A DNA stretch of 64,000 nucleotides from the NCBI RefSeq assembly GCF_900112755.1, contig NZ_FOMW01000003.1, forward strand, positions 124,001 to 188,000, in the 5' to 3' direction. The stretch comes from Sulfitobacter brevis (lineage in GTDB: Bacteria > Pseudomonadota > Alphaproteobacteria > Rhodobacterales > Rhodobacteraceae). A program made the translations under genes and the position numbers. This document shows, piece by piece, positions 43,467 to 52,885 of the stretch. How positions within the stretch are numbered: the stretch's first letter is position 1; each line of letters opens with the position of its first letter. Below the pieces are notes generated by a model. It made no database searches, was not told where the DNA came from, and saw only the letters and a list, made by a program, of their open reading frames with translations.

Positions 43467-46234
43467 CGGTTCTGGGCGGCATCGGGTTTACGGCACCTTG
43501 GTTGCTGGCTGCGCTCTTGGCGTTGCCGATCCTTTGGCTGATCCTGCGTGCCGTGCCCCCCGCCCCGGTGCGCCGCCGGTTTCCCGGTGTGGCACTGCTG
43601 CTTGGCCTCAAAGACGACGAAAGCGTCTCTGACCGCACCCCGTGGTGGCTGTTGCTGCTGCGGATGCTGGCCGTTGCGGCGATTATTCTGGGGCTGGCAG
43701 GACCGGTGCTGAACCCGCAGAATGAACAAGCCGATGGATCGGGCCCGCTACTGATCGTACTCGATGGTACATGGGCCGGTGCAACACGCTGGCCGCGCCA
43801 GACCGAGGCGATCGAAGCGCAGCTAACACGCGCAGGCCGTGCCGGCCGTACGGTCGGTTTCCTCAGCCTCACGCGGCCCGAAAAGCCAGCCTTTCAATCC
43901 GCGGATGTCTGGCGCAGCCGTCTGGCGGGATTTACCCCTGAGCCGTGGCAGCCGTCGCCTGCCGACATTGACCGCGCCGCCGCGATCATGGCCGAACTGC
44001 CCAGCTTCGACACACTCTGGTTCAGCGATGCTTTGGAATACAGCGGCCGCGAAACCCTGCTGGGCGCGATGCAGGCCCGAGGTAATGTCGAGGTCTTCCA
44101 GACCTCCGGAAATGTTATGGCCATCGCTCCCGCCACCTATGAGGGCGGGGTGATTAAACTATCCGTGAACCGCACTGCCGCAGGGTTGGAGCGCGACGTG
44201 ATCCTGCGTGCCGAGGGTCGCGATCCTGCAGGCAACGCCCGCATTCTCGCCACTGCCACAGCTTATTTTGACACCGACGCCACCGTCGCCAGTGCCGAAC
44301 TATCGCTGCCCGCCGAGCTGCGCGCGCGGGTCAGCGGATTCAGCATCGCGGGCGAACGTTCGGCAGGCGCAGTGACACTGACCGATGATGCCCTGCGCCG
44401 CCGCGAAGTCGCCCTGATCGACAGCCGCAATGACGCCGAAGGTCTGCAACTGTTGTCGCCGCTGCACTACATCGAAAAGGCGCTGGCCCCCAATGCTGAC
44501 CTGATCCACGGCGGGCTGAATGACGTGCTGCCTGCGAACCCCGATGTGATTGTACTGGCCGATGTCGCAACGCTTTCTCCCGCTGAACAAGGGCCGTTGA
44601 CGGCATGGATTGAACAGGGCGGGATGCTGGTGCGCTTTGCCGGACCGCGTATTGCCGCCAGTGATATCAGCCGCAGCGAAGAGGACCCGCTGATGCCTGT
44701 GCGCTTGCGTGCAGGCGGCCGCAGCGTTGGCGGCGCGATGAGCTGGGGGGCGCCAAAAACCCTCGCCGCCTTCCGCGACAGCTCGCCGTTTTTCGGGCTG
44801 GAGGTGCCGGAGGATGTGACTGTTTCGGCGCAAGTCGTTGCCCAACCAGACCCGACGCTGGCTGAGCGTGCCATTGCCGCGCTCAGCGATGGCACCCCGC
44901 TGGTCACACGCAAGGCTCTCGGGCAGGGGCAGGTCGTGTTGTTTCACGTGACCGCCACGGCTGAGTGGTCGACCCTGCCGCTGTCGGGCTTGTTTGTGCA
45001 GATGCTGGAACGGTTGGCGGTGTCGTCGTCCTCGGCCTCACCCGCAGCAGACAGCCTTGAGGGCAGTACATGGACGCCGCTGCGGGTGATGGATGGCTAC
45101 GGCGCGCTCAGCGATGCAGGCAGCTTGCCCGGCGTTGATGGCGCCGATCTATTGACCACTCCGACGGGGCCGAAGCTTCAGCCCGGCATCTATGCCTCGG
45201 GCGACCGCAGACTGGCCCGCAATGTCTTTGCCGCAGACGCGACGCTCACGCCTGCCGGTTGGCCCGCCGATGTGCCGGTACGCGGGCTGGCTGTCGCGCC
45301 CGAACAGCCTGTTGCCGGATGGTTGCTGAGCCTGTCGATTTTGTTTCTATTGGCCGATGTGGTGGCCTCGCTGGCGCTTTCGGGCCGGTTGCTCAGCCGC
45401 AGCAATGCAACGCTGGCCGCTCTGCTGGCCCTACCGCTTTTGGCTCAGCCCGCCCCCGCCACGGCCCAAGACACCGCCGATAATTTCGCGATCCAGTCTG
45501 CTGCCGAAGTGTCGCTGGCCTATGTCCTCACCGGCGACACGAAGGTAGATGACGTCGCCCGCGCCGGGCTGACCGGCCTGTCTGATGTCCTGTTTTTCCG
45601 CACTTCGATCGAGCCTGCCCCCCCCACCGGCGTGAACCTCGAAACCGACGAGCTGGCGTTTTTCCCGATCCTCTATTGGCCGATCACCCCAGAACAGCCG
45701 CGCCCCTCCGCCGAGGCCTATACCAAGCTGAACGATTATCTCCGCTCGGGCGGGCTGATCCTGTTTGACACCCGCGATGCAGACATCGCGCGCTTTGGTG
45801 CCGCCAGCCCGAATGGGCGCAAGCTGCAGGACCTCGCCGCACCGCTCGATATTCCGCCGCTCGAGCCGCTGCCGGAAGATCACGTGCTGACCCGCACCTT
45901 CTATCTGCTGCAGGACTTCCCCGGTCGCCACCTGAGCCGCGATGTCTGGGTCGAGGCCGCGCCGCCGGATGCCGAACAGATCGAGGGCATGCCATTTCGC
46001 AACCTCAACGACGGGGTGACACCAGTGGTGATCGGCGGCAATGACTGGGCCTCGGCCTGGGCAATCCGCAGTGATGGCGGGCCCTTATTGCCCATCGGGC
46101 GCGGATATGCCGGAGAACGCCAGCGCGAGCTTGCCTACCGCTTTGGTGTCAACCTTGTGATGCATGTGCTGACGGGCAATTACAAATCGGATCAGGTGCA
46201 TGTGCCTGCGCTTCTGGATCGGCTGGGCCAATGA
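43463..46234 (+). CDS. BatA-N/DUF4159 membrane protein
   Basis: A 923-aa membrane protein. The N-terminus is a BatA-type aerotolerance segment with two helices (about 10-30 and 60-80, FTAPWLLAALLALPILWLI and WWLLLLRMLAVAAIILGLAG). A long periplasmic or VWA/amidotransferase-like middle part follows (DVIVLADVATLSPAEQGPL, TAWIEQGGMLVRFAGPRI), a further helix pair at about 615-668, then a DUF4159 domain from about 672 to the end (FFPILYWPITPEQPRPSAEAY, SGGLILFDTRDAD). The GTG start overlaps DUF58. The DUF4159 domain, GATase-like, is often found with MoxR operons. Exact role unknown. Confidence 0.88.
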   Translation: MTVLGGIGFTAPWLLAALLALPILWLILRAVPPAPVRRRFPGVALLLGLKDDESVSDRTPWWLLLLRMLAVAAIILGLAGPVLNPQNEQADGSGPLLIVLDGTWAGATRWPRQTEAIEAQLTRAGRAGRTVGFLSLTRPEKPAFQSADVWRSRLAGFTPEPWQPSPADIDRAAAIMAELPSFDTLWFSDALEYSGRETLLGAMQARGNVEVFQTSGNVMAIAPATYEGGVIKLSVNRTAAGLERDVILRAEGRDPAGNARILATATAYFDTDATVASAELSLPAELRARVSGFSIAGERSAGAVTLTDDALRRREVALIDSRNDAEGLQLLSPLHYIEKALAPNADLIHGGLNDVLPANPDVIVLADVATLSPAEQGPLTAWIEQGGMLVRFAGPRIAASDISRSEEDPLMPVRLRAGGRSVGGAMSWGAPKTLAAFRDSSPFFGLEVPEDVTVSAQVVAQPDPTLAERAIAALSDGTPLVTRKALGQGQVVLFHVTATAEWSTLPLSGLFVQMLERLAVSSSSASPAADSLEGSTWTPLRVMDGYGALSDAGSLPGVDGADLLTTPTGPKLQPGIYASGDRRLARNVFAADATLTPAGWPADVPVRGLAVAPEQPVAGWLLSLSILFLLADVVASLALSGRLLSRSNATLAALLALPLLAQPAPATAQDTADNFAIQSAAEVSLAYVLTGDTKVDDVARAGLTGLSDVLFFRTSIEPAPPTGVNLETDELAFFPILYWPITPEQPRPSAEAYTKLNDYLRSGGLILFDTRDADIARFGAASPNGRKLQDLAAPLDIPPLEPLPEDHVLTRTFYLLQDFPGRHLSRDVWVEAAPPDAEQIEGMPFRNLNDGVTPVVIGGNDWASAWAIRSDGGPLLPIGRGYAGERQRELAYRFGVNLVMHVLTGNYKSDQVHVPALLDRLGQ

Positions 46235-48273
46235 CGTCAACCATCGTATTTGACCCGCTGATACCGCTGCCCCTGCTGCTGGTTGTGGCCATCATCGCGC
46301 TGATCGCGCTGATTTTGGCGGTGCTGCGCGGGCTGAACGGCTGGGCCTTGCGGGGATTGGCAGCGGCGGTGGTGCTGGGCGCGCTCGCGGGGCCGTCCTA
46401 CCAGCAAGAAGACCGCGCCCCGCTGACTGATATCGTGCTGCTCGTCGAAGACGCCAGCGCCAGCCAGTTGCTCGGCAACCGTCAATCCCAGACCGATGAT
46501 GCCGCCACCGCGCTGGCCGCGCAGATCGCCGCGCGCCCCAATACCGAACTGCGCCGGATCACCGTGCCGGATGGGGCAGGCGATGCGGGCACCGAATTGC
46601 TCAGCGCCATCAGCACCGCCTTGGCCGAAGAGCCGCGCGCGCGGATCGCAGGTATTCTGGCGATCAGCGACGGGCGTGTGCATGACGCCGATCTGCCGCT
46701 TGATCTGCCTGCTCCGCTGCACCTGTTGCAAACCGGCGAAGCCACCGATTGGGACCGCCGTCTGAGCGTCAGAAACGCCCCCGCCTTTGCCATCATCGGC
46801 GAACCTGTCGTGCTGACCCTGCGCATCGATGATCTGGGCGCACCGCAAAACGGCAACGCGCTCGCCCCGCTGGAGATTTCCATTGACGGCGAACCGCCGC
46901 AGACCTTCCGTGTGCCGATTGGGCAAGACATTGATCTGCCAGTGACCCTGCCGCACGGCGGGCGCAACGTGATACAGTTCTCGGTGCCCGAAGCCGAGGG
47001 CGAGCTGACCGATCGAAATAACACTGCGCTGATCCAGATGAACGGGGTGCGCGACCGGCTGAGCGTGCTTTTGGTGAGCGGAGAGCCACACCCCGGCGGG
47101 CGCACGTGGCGTAACCTTCTAAAATCCGACAGCTCCGTTGATCTGGTGCATTTTACCATTCTACGCCCGCCAGAAAAGCAGGACGGGGTGCCGGTGAACG
47201 AACTCTCGCTGATTGCCTTCCCGACCCGCGAATTGTTCATGGAAAAGATACAGGATTTCGATCTGATCATCTTTGACCGCTACAAGCGGCGCGGCTTGTT
47301 GCCCGCGCTCTATCTGGAGAATGTCGCCGAATACGTCCGCAAAGGCGGTGCTGTGCTGGTCGCAGCGGGGCCTGATTTTGCCAGCGCCGACAGCCTCTAT
47401 CGCTCGCCACTGGGCGCGGTACTGCCCGCAACACCGACAGCGCGGGTGTTTGACGAACCGTTCCTGCCGCATGTCACCGATCTGGGTCAGCGCCATCCGG
47501 TCACTGCCGGATTGCCAGGCAACGGCGATTGGGGCCGCTGGCTGCGCCAGATCGATGTGGTCGATCCGCAGGGCGATGTGGTGATGGACGGGATCGACGG
47601 GCGGCCTCTGCTGGTGTTGAACCGTGTGCAAGAGGGCCGCGTCGCGCTAATGGCCTCGGATCACGCATGGTTGTGGAACCGCGGGTACGAGGGTGGCGGC
47701 CCGCAGTTGGAATTGCTGCGCCGTTTGGCCCACTGGATGATGAAAGAGCCCGAGCTTGAGGAAGAGGCGCTGACCGCAAGCGCCGAGGGCCAGACGATGC
47801 GGATTTTGCGCCGCACGTTGGGCGAAAGCGTGCCCTCCGTCACCGTCACCGCGCCGGATGGCAGCACGCAAGAGATTACGCTGAGCGAGGCGGGACCGGG
47901 CGCCTATGAGGGTGTGTATCAAGGCGCCGAAATTGGTCTCTACCGGTTGAAGAATGGCGACCAGAGCGCGGTCATCGGCCTCGGCCCCGCAGCGCCGCGC
48001 GAATTTATCGAGACCATCGCCAGCGATGGGGCACTGCGCCCTGTGATCGATGGGCTGCGCGGCGGTGTGGCTGTGCTGGAAGATGGTGTGCCGCGCCTGC
48101 GCGATGTGCGGGTGGGCCGCCCTGCTGCCGGTCGCGGCTGGCTGGGGCTGACCCCGCGCGACGCCTATGAGACCCGCGACGTACGCCAGACCCCGATGCT
48201 GCCGCCGTGGCTGGTGCTGGTGCTGGCCGCCATGTTCATTACCGCTGCGTGGTTGCGCGAAGGGCGGCGCTAA
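46231..48273 (+). CDS. Membrane-anchored glutamine-amidotransferase-like protein
   Basis: A 680-aa protein with two N-terminal helices (PLPLLLVVAIIALIALILAV and GLAAAVVLGALAGPS), a large periplasmic region and a C-terminal helix (PWLVLVLAAMFITAAWL) with a basic tail. The central part reads LLVSGEPHPGGRTWRNLLKSD, FDLIIFDRYKRRGLLP and YVRKGGAVLVAAGP, the class I glutamine-amidotransferase-like fold seen in proteins of MoxR operons; the catalytic Cys is not evident. Its ATG overlaps the preceding stop (ATGA). Last gene of the operon, ending 18 bases from the convergent NicO gene. Confidence 0.85.
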   Translation: MTSTIVFDPLIPLPLLLVVAIIALIALILAVLRGLNGWALRGLAAAVVLGALAGPSYQQEDRAPLTDIVLLVEDASASQLLGNRQSQTDDAATALAAQIAARPNTELRRITVPDGAGDAGTELLSAISTALAEEPRARIAGILAISDGRVHDADLPLDLPAPLHLLQTGEATDWDRRLSVRNAPAFAIIGEPVVLTLRIDDLGAPQNGNALAPLEISIDGEPPQTFRVPIGQDIDLPVTLPHGGRNVIQFSVPEAEGELTDRNNTALIQMNGVRDRLSVLLVSGEPHPGGRTWRNLLKSDSSVDLVHFTILRPPEKQDGVPVNELSLIAFPTRELFMEKIQDFDLIIFDRYKRRGLLPALYLENVAEYVRKGGAVLVAAGPDFASADSLYRSPLGAVLPATPTARVFDEPFLPHVTDLGQRHPVTAGLPGNGDWGRWLRQIDVVDPQGDVVMDGIDGRPLLVLNRVQEGRVALMASDHAWLWNRGYEGGGPQLELLRRLAHWMMKEPELEEEALTASAEGQTMRILRRTLGESVPSVTVTAPDGSTQEITLSEAGPGAYEGVYQGAEIGLYRLKNGDQSAVIGLGPAAPREFIETIASDGALRPVIDGLRGGVAVLEDGVPRLRDVRVGRPAAGRGWLGLTPRDAYETRDVRQTPMLPPWLVLVLAAMFITAAWLREGRR

Positions 48274-48291
48274 GACCGCGCGAAGCCGACC

Positions 48292-49188
48292 TCAGAGCGC
48301 GCGCAACAACAGGCCACCCGCCAGCAAGATCACCACTGTACCCGCCAGCAACTCGACCGCTGCGGCAATCTGCGCGGCGCGCGGCGAGTCTACAACTCCT
48401 GCCAGCAGCCCGCCGCGCAGTGTGCCCGCGCCCAAGCCAACCGCCACAGTGATCGCCGCCGTACCCAGTGCCATCGCAAAAGCGCCGCCGATGCCCAGCC
48501 CGCCAATACCCATCTGCCACGTGATGATCAGCACAAAGAGCGCGCCGGTGCAGGGTCGCACGGCAATGCCCGCAATCAGAGCCAGCACCTCGCGCGGGGT
48601 GCTGGCTTGCTCAACCTGTTGCAGGGTCGGGCCGTGGGCGTGGCCGCAGCTTGCACAGGTCTCGCCGTTGCCCTGATAAGAATGATCAGCGATCTTGGCT
48701 GGCCGCATGTGCCGCAAGCCGCGCCAGACCAGCCAGCCGCCCACCAGCACAATCGCCGCGTAACTGACCGGTGCCATGATGTCCTCAGTCACGCCGATCA
48801 GTGTTTCGCGCCCCAGATCGAACAACAGCACCCCGCTATAGACCAGCAGCACTGCGGTCACCGCCTGCCCCAGCGATGCCGCCAGCGCAATGGCCGCCAG
48901 TTTTGCGTGGCTCACACCGCGCGCCAGCCCATAGCCGCCAATCAGCACCTTGCCATGCCCCGGCCCTGCCGCATGGGCCAGCCCGTAAGCGAAACAGGCC
49001 ATCAACAGGGTGAGCACGGCGCCCGCTTCGCCTGCCCGTGCGCCGCGCAAGGCGGCGGCGATGCCATTCTGGAACTGGCGTTGCTGGCCTGCCGCCCAAA
49101 AGGCCAGACGGTCAAAGCCACCGCTCCACCACCAAGTGGCGAGCCCGATCAGCACCGCCAGTGCGCCCAGCGTCAGGAGGCGGCGCAT
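48292..49188 (-). CDS. NicO/RcnA family nickel-cobalt transporter
   Basis: A 298-aa membrane protein with about seven helices and the NicO family motif HAAGPGHGK (72-80), followed by the cytosolic loop CASCGHAHGP with two Cys and two His that could bind metal, and RPCTGALFVL in the second half. Family members export or import Ni, Co or possibly other divalent metals; direction is unknown. The upstream DUF1007 gene overlaps it by 16 bases, and such pairs recur in proteobacteria. No Ni-dependent enzyme genes (urease, hydrogenase) are in the window. Confidence 0.9.
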   Translation of the reverse strand: MRRLLTLGALAVLIGLATWWWSGGFDRLAFWAAGQQRQFQNGIAAALRGARAGEAGAVLTLLMACFAYGLAHAAGPGHGKVLIGGYGLARGVSHAKLAAIALAASLGQAVTAVLLVYSGVLLFDLGRETLIGVTEDIMAPVSYAAIVLVGGWLVWRGLRHMRPAKIADHSYQGNGETCASCGHAHGPTLQQVEQASTPREVLALIAGIAVRPCTGALFVLIITWQMGIGGLGIGGAFAMALGTAAITVAVGLGAGTLRGGLLAGVVDSPRAAQIAAAVELLAGTVVILLAGGLLLRAL

Positions 49189-49826
49189 GTGACACTCACG
49201 CGGCTGGCCATCCGTGCGCCGATATTGGGTAGGCCGGCATCCTCGGGGTCGGATTGCGCATCAAGGGCGGCGAGCTCTTGTTGCATCTGGGCGAGGCCGT
49301 CGGTCATTTCGGGAGCCTTGAGGCGGATTTCACATGACTTGTCTCCGGCAACAGTCACCGGGCGGGTGACTTCGTAGGCCGTATAATATGTGGGGTCATA
49401 GGCTTTGATCGTCACCGTCTCGCCTGCCCGAACCGGGGTGGTGAGCGCGCGCAGATGCGAAGTGGTGATCCGCCCGTCGGCAAAGCTGGCAGTCACTTCT
49501 TGCGGCGCTGAGAGGGCAACGGGCGCATCGCCGAGCGTCAGCTCCAAATCGCCCTCGAACCCCTCGACCCACTGCATGTCAAAACCGGTGAGCTGGTCGA
49601 TCTCGGCCTCGGTCATTGTGCCGTCGCCATCCTGATCCAGCTTTATATCTTCGGTGATCAGCAGTGAGTAGAAGTCATCATACTGCCAGACAACCCGCAC
49701 ATGGGTCACTTGTCCGCTGTCATCGACAACCAGTTCAAAACCGGTATCGACAAAGATATGCGGATGCGCGCCAAGCGGGGCGGCGGTAAGGGCGGTGATT
49801 AGGGTCAGGGCGGCTGAATATCTCAT
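49173..49826 (-). CDS. DUF1007 family periplasmic protein
   Basis: A 217-aa secreted protein: signal peptide (MRYSAALTLITALTAAPLGA), then HPHIFVDTGFEL, the DUF1007 hallmark whose His pair is a likely metal ligand right at the mature N-terminus, and an EF-hand-like loop DQDGDGTMTEAEID (64-77). The family accompanies NicO/RcnA-type transporters and probably serves as a metal-binding partner in the periplasm. Its 3' end overlaps the NicO gene by 16 bases. A possible promoter lies immediately upstream. Confidence 0.9.
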   Translation of the reverse strand: MRYSAALTLITALTAAPLGAHPHIFVDTGFELVVDDSGQVTHVRVVWQYDDFYSLLITEDIKLDQDGDGTMTEAEIDQLTGFDMQWVEGFEGDLELTLGDAPVALSAPQEVTASFADGRITTSHLRALTTPVRAGETVTIKAYDPTYYTAYEVTRPVTVAGDKSCEIRLKAPEMTDGLAQMQQELAALDAQSDPEDAGLPNIGARMASRVSVTCAAS

Positions 49827-49832
49827 GTAAAC

Positions 49833-49861
49833 TGCATAGCCTGCGTGGCATCCACGGGCAA
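49833..49861 (-). promoter_or_regulatory. Putative promoter of the DUF1007-NicO operon
   Basis: On the minus strand TTGCCC (49861-49856), a 17-base spacer and TATGCA (49838-49833). The -10 ends seven bases before the start codon, so transcription would begin at or next to the ATG, implying a leaderless or nearly leaderless message. Confidence 0.35.
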
Positions 49862-49887
49862 TTGTCTACACGCGGGATGGGCACGGC

Positions 49888-50805
49888 TTAGCCTAAAAGG
49901 AGCGCGGCCCAGAATGGCAAGACAACGATCGACAGGATCGTTTGCCACGTCAACACATCGGTATAGAGGCCGGCATCCCCGCCCATTTGCCGCGCGAGGA
50001 TATAGCCGTTGGCAGCAGCAGGTGCGGCAAAAACCAGCACGCCCGCCAAGGTCTGCACCGCGTCCAGCCCGATCACAGCGGCAAATCCGGCAAAGACAGC
50101 CGGTGCCAGAACGGGGCGCAAGATCAATGCTGTGGCGACTTTCCAATCCCACCGTGCAAGGCGGCGCAGGCTGATCCCCGCGCCCACCGCCATCAACCCC
50201 AACGCCAGCGCCCCGCGCCCGATCATATCCAGCGTTTCGGCCACCGGCACGGGCAGCGTGACACCAGCAAAATAAAGCGTGAGCGCAACGGCGCAGGCTT
50301 GGACCAGCGGGTTTCTCACCACCACCCAGACCACCCCAACCGGCCCGATGCGCGTCGGGCCGAAGGCGGACAATACGATGATGCAACTGACGTTGATCAG
50401 CGGAATCAGCAGCGCAATCGCAACCGCCATCACCGCGAGCCCTGATGCGCCGGTAAACTGCTCTGCCGCGGCCAGCGCGATAAAGGCGTTCCACCGTGTG
50501 CCGGTCTGAAACAGGGTGGTGAAGCCAGGGTTGCCCAAACGGGCGACGGGCAGCAAGCGCAGGCTGAACGCCAGCGTAGCAATCACCGCCCATGTGCCCA
50601 ACAGCGCAAGCCCGACACCGCCAAACTGCCCTGAACTGAGGTCGGTTTTCAGGATGGTCTGGATCAGAACCGCAGGGATCAGCACCCGAAAGCTGAGCGT
50701 TTCGATGCCTTTCCAGTCTGCCGGAGGGATCATCCGCGTTTTCGATAGCAGGTATCCAAGCCCGATCAGAAAGACGAGCGGCAAGACGGAAAGCGCAAGA
50801 GACAT
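49888..50805 (-). CDS. AEC (auxin efflux carrier) family transporter
   Basis: A 305-aa membrane protein of about ten helices. The AEC pattern is seen in FRVLIPAVLIQTIL, the half-helix FTTLFQTGTRWNAFIALAAAE, ALGLMAVGAGISLRRL and FAAPAAANGYILARQMGGD. Distinct in sequence from the other AEC gene at 15227-16156. The ATG at 50805 is the usual family start; upstream in-frame ATG codons extend into the 3' end of pbpC. It follows pbpC after 52 bases on the same strand. Substrate unknown. Confidence 0.85.
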   Translation of the reverse strand: MSLALSVLPLVFLIGLGYLLSKTRMIPPADWKGIETLSFRVLIPAVLIQTILKTDLSSGQFGGVGLALLGTWAVIATLAFSLRLLPVARLGNPGFTTLFQTGTRWNAFIALAAAEQFTGASGLAVMAVAIALLIPLINVSCIIVLSAFGPTRIGPVGVVWVVVRNPLVQACAVALTLYFAGVTLPVPVAETLDMIGRGALALGLMAVGAGISLRRLARWDWKVATALILRPVLAPAVFAGFAAVIGLDAVQTLAGVLVFAAPAAANGYILARQMGGDAGLYTDVLTWQTILSIVVLPFWAALLLG

Positions 50806-50857
50806 GGGAAAAGCCGGATAGGGAAATATCGCGGCAGACCTGACAGCCTGCGGCGGA

Positions 50858-52885
50858 TCAGTCCAGCCGTATCTGCACCTCGGCACCCCGCCCCATCGCA
50901 TCAATGACCGAGATGCGCGAAAATCCGGCGTCGCTGATCGGCAGCGTGGTGCTGCGGCTCCGCAATCCGGTCAGCACAGGCGCGCCGTTGATCAGAACTG
51001 TGAGCGGCAATATCCCTTCGCGCAGCTTCAAGGGAATGGTATCGCCGCTCCGGCGCAGCACCGCGCCATCGGGCGGGAAGCTGACCACGGGCGCGTCCGG
51101 CGCGGCGGCAAAAACAGCATTGCGCGGTCGGAATCTTTGCAGCGGCAGCGGCAGCTCTGCGGTGCTGAGGATCAGGGTCTCGGGTGGAGGCGGAGCAAAG
51201 GGTGTCGGCACCAGTTTCAACCTGCCGAAGGCTTCGAACAAGACCGGTGCAGCAAGATCGCCACCGAATGCACCCGGCACCGGCGTGCCATCAGGCCGCC
51301 CCAGCCAAACCCCGATTACGTGTTGCCCGTCAAAGCCGATTGCCCAGGCATCGCGGTGGCCATAGGAGGTGCCGGTTTTATAGGCGATTTGACCATTGCG
51401 CGCCGCACTGCCGCGCGGTGGGGTGACGCTGGCGAGGATATGGCCGACGTGCCACGCCGCGCTGCGCGACAGGATACGTTGCGGCGCGCCCATCGAGCCC
51501 CCCTGCCGCCACATCAAAGGCTGCGCCATGCCGCCATTGGCCAAACCGGCATAGAGCTGCACCATATCATCCAGTGTCAGCCCGACGCCGCCCAAGGCCA
51601 CTGCCAAGCCCGGCCTGCCACCGGCGATCTGCGGATGCGCGCCGCCCTTACGCAGGGTCGCCATCAGCCGTGCGGGGCCCAACTCGTCCGTTAGCAGCAC
51701 GGGCGGGATATTCAGCGACAATTGCAGCGCTTCGCGCACTGTCACCTCGCCGCGAAATATCCCGTCAAAGTTTTTCGGCGCATAGGTTCCGAAGGCAACT
51801 GGCGCATCGTTGATCAAGCTATCGGGGTGCACCAACCCCTGTTCAAACGCCAACCCGTAGATAAACGGCTTCAACGTCGATCCCGGAGAGCGCAACGCGC
51901 GGGTCATATCGACAAACCCCAACGCGCCCCCGTCGGCAGAATACGCCGCCGATCCAGACGAGGCCCGCACTTCGCCCGTGCGATGGTCCGCCACAACAAT
52001 TGCCGCCGAAACGCCGCTGGCCTGCCCCGTCACGGCACGGGCCACGAGATCTTCGATCTTGGTTTGCAAGCCGGCATCAAGGGTCAGGTCGTGGCGCGGT
52101 GCATGCGGTTGATCGCGACGCATCCGGTCGGCCAGATGGGGGGCCAAGCGCACAAAGGGCTGCATGGTGGTAGGCAAGGGCGTCTGGATTTGGTCGGGGG
52201 TGGCGCCAAGACGGGCGAGGACTCGCGCGCGCGCCGTGCGAGCAGCCTCGGCGTGACGGTCGGGGCGCCGTGTCTCGGGGGATTGCGGCAGGGCAACGAG
52301 CAGCGCTGCTTCCGCCATGCTTAGCCGTGTTGGCTCCTTGCCGAACCACGCCAGCGACCCTGCCCGCACCCCCTCAACCGCCCCGCCATAGGGCGCATGG
52401 GCAAGGTAGAGCGTCAGGATCTGGTCCTTGCTCAGCCGCCGCTCCATCGCCAGGGCCAGCCGCACTTGTCGCAGTTTCCCCTGCCAGCGTCCGGTGCCCG
52501 AGTTTTCCAGCAACCGTGCGACTTGCATGGTGAGGGTCGACCCGCCTGAGACGACTTCACCGTTGGTTGCGGCCTGCACAATTGCACGTAAAGCCGCAGG
52601 CCAATCAACACCGTTGTGCTGGCGAAAGCGCTTGTCCTCATAGGCAATCAGCATCTGCACAAAGTCCGGATCAACCTGATCCAGCGTCACTGCCAGCCGC
52701 ACGCGCCCGTCTTCGACCGGAAACACCCGCAGCAACACGCCGAAACGGTCCCGCACTTCCACCGACGTCTCAACCAGCATTGGCGGCAGCGCGGTCTCGG
52801 CGACCCATCGATCTACCCCGTCGCGCAGGCCCGCCATCAGCCCCAAAACCACCACCAAAGCAAAGAACCCATAGCGGCGGATCAT
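50858..52885 (-). CDS. pbpC: Penicillin-binding protein 1C
   Basis: A 675-aa bifunctional class A PBP: one N-terminal membrane helix (FFALVVVLGLMAGL), glycosyltransferase domain (about 40-215; catalytic Glu83 in YEDKRF, GGSTLTMQVAR), transpeptidase domain with Ser336 in SPGSTLKP and KTG in AYKTGTSYGHRDAW, and the C-terminal BiPBP_C domain of PBP1C (about 590-675). In E. coli PbpC is coded with the alpha-2-macroglobulin YfhM; the same pairing is seen here, with an ATGA overlap. It is thought to repair the wall where A2M has trapped a protease. Dispensable accessory synthase. Confidence 0.95.
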   Translation of the reverse strand: MIRRYGFFALVVVLGLMAGLRDGVDRWVAETALPPMLVETSVEVRDRFGVLLRVFPVEDGRVRLAVTLDQVDPDFVQMLIAYEDKRFRQHNGVDWPAALRAIVQAATNGEVVSGGSTLTMQVARLLENSGTGRWQGKLRQVRLALAMERRLSKDQILTLYLAHAPYGGAVEGVRAGSLAWFGKEPTRLSMAEAALLVALPQSPETRRPDRHAEAARTARARVLARLGATPDQIQTPLPTTMQPFVRLAPHLADRMRRDQPHAPRHDLTLDAGLQTKIEDLVARAVTGQASGVSAAIVVADHRTGEVRASSGSAAYSADGGALGFVDMTRALRSPGSTLKPFIYGLAFEQGLVHPDSLINDAPVAFGTYAPKNFDGIFRGEVTVREALQLSLNIPPVLLTDELGPARLMATLRKGGAHPQIAGGRPGLAVALGGVGLTLDDMVQLYAGLANGGMAQPLMWRQGGSMGAPQRILSRSAAWHVGHILASVTPPRGSAARNGQIAYKTGTSYGHRDAWAIGFDGQHVIGVWLGRPDGTPVPGAFGGDLAAPVLFEAFGRLKLVPTPFAPPPPETLILSTAELPLPLQRFRPRNAVFAAAPDAPVVSFPPDGAVLRRSGDTIPLKLREGILPLTVLINGAPVLTGLRSRSTTLPISDAGFSRISVIDAMGRGAEVQIRLD

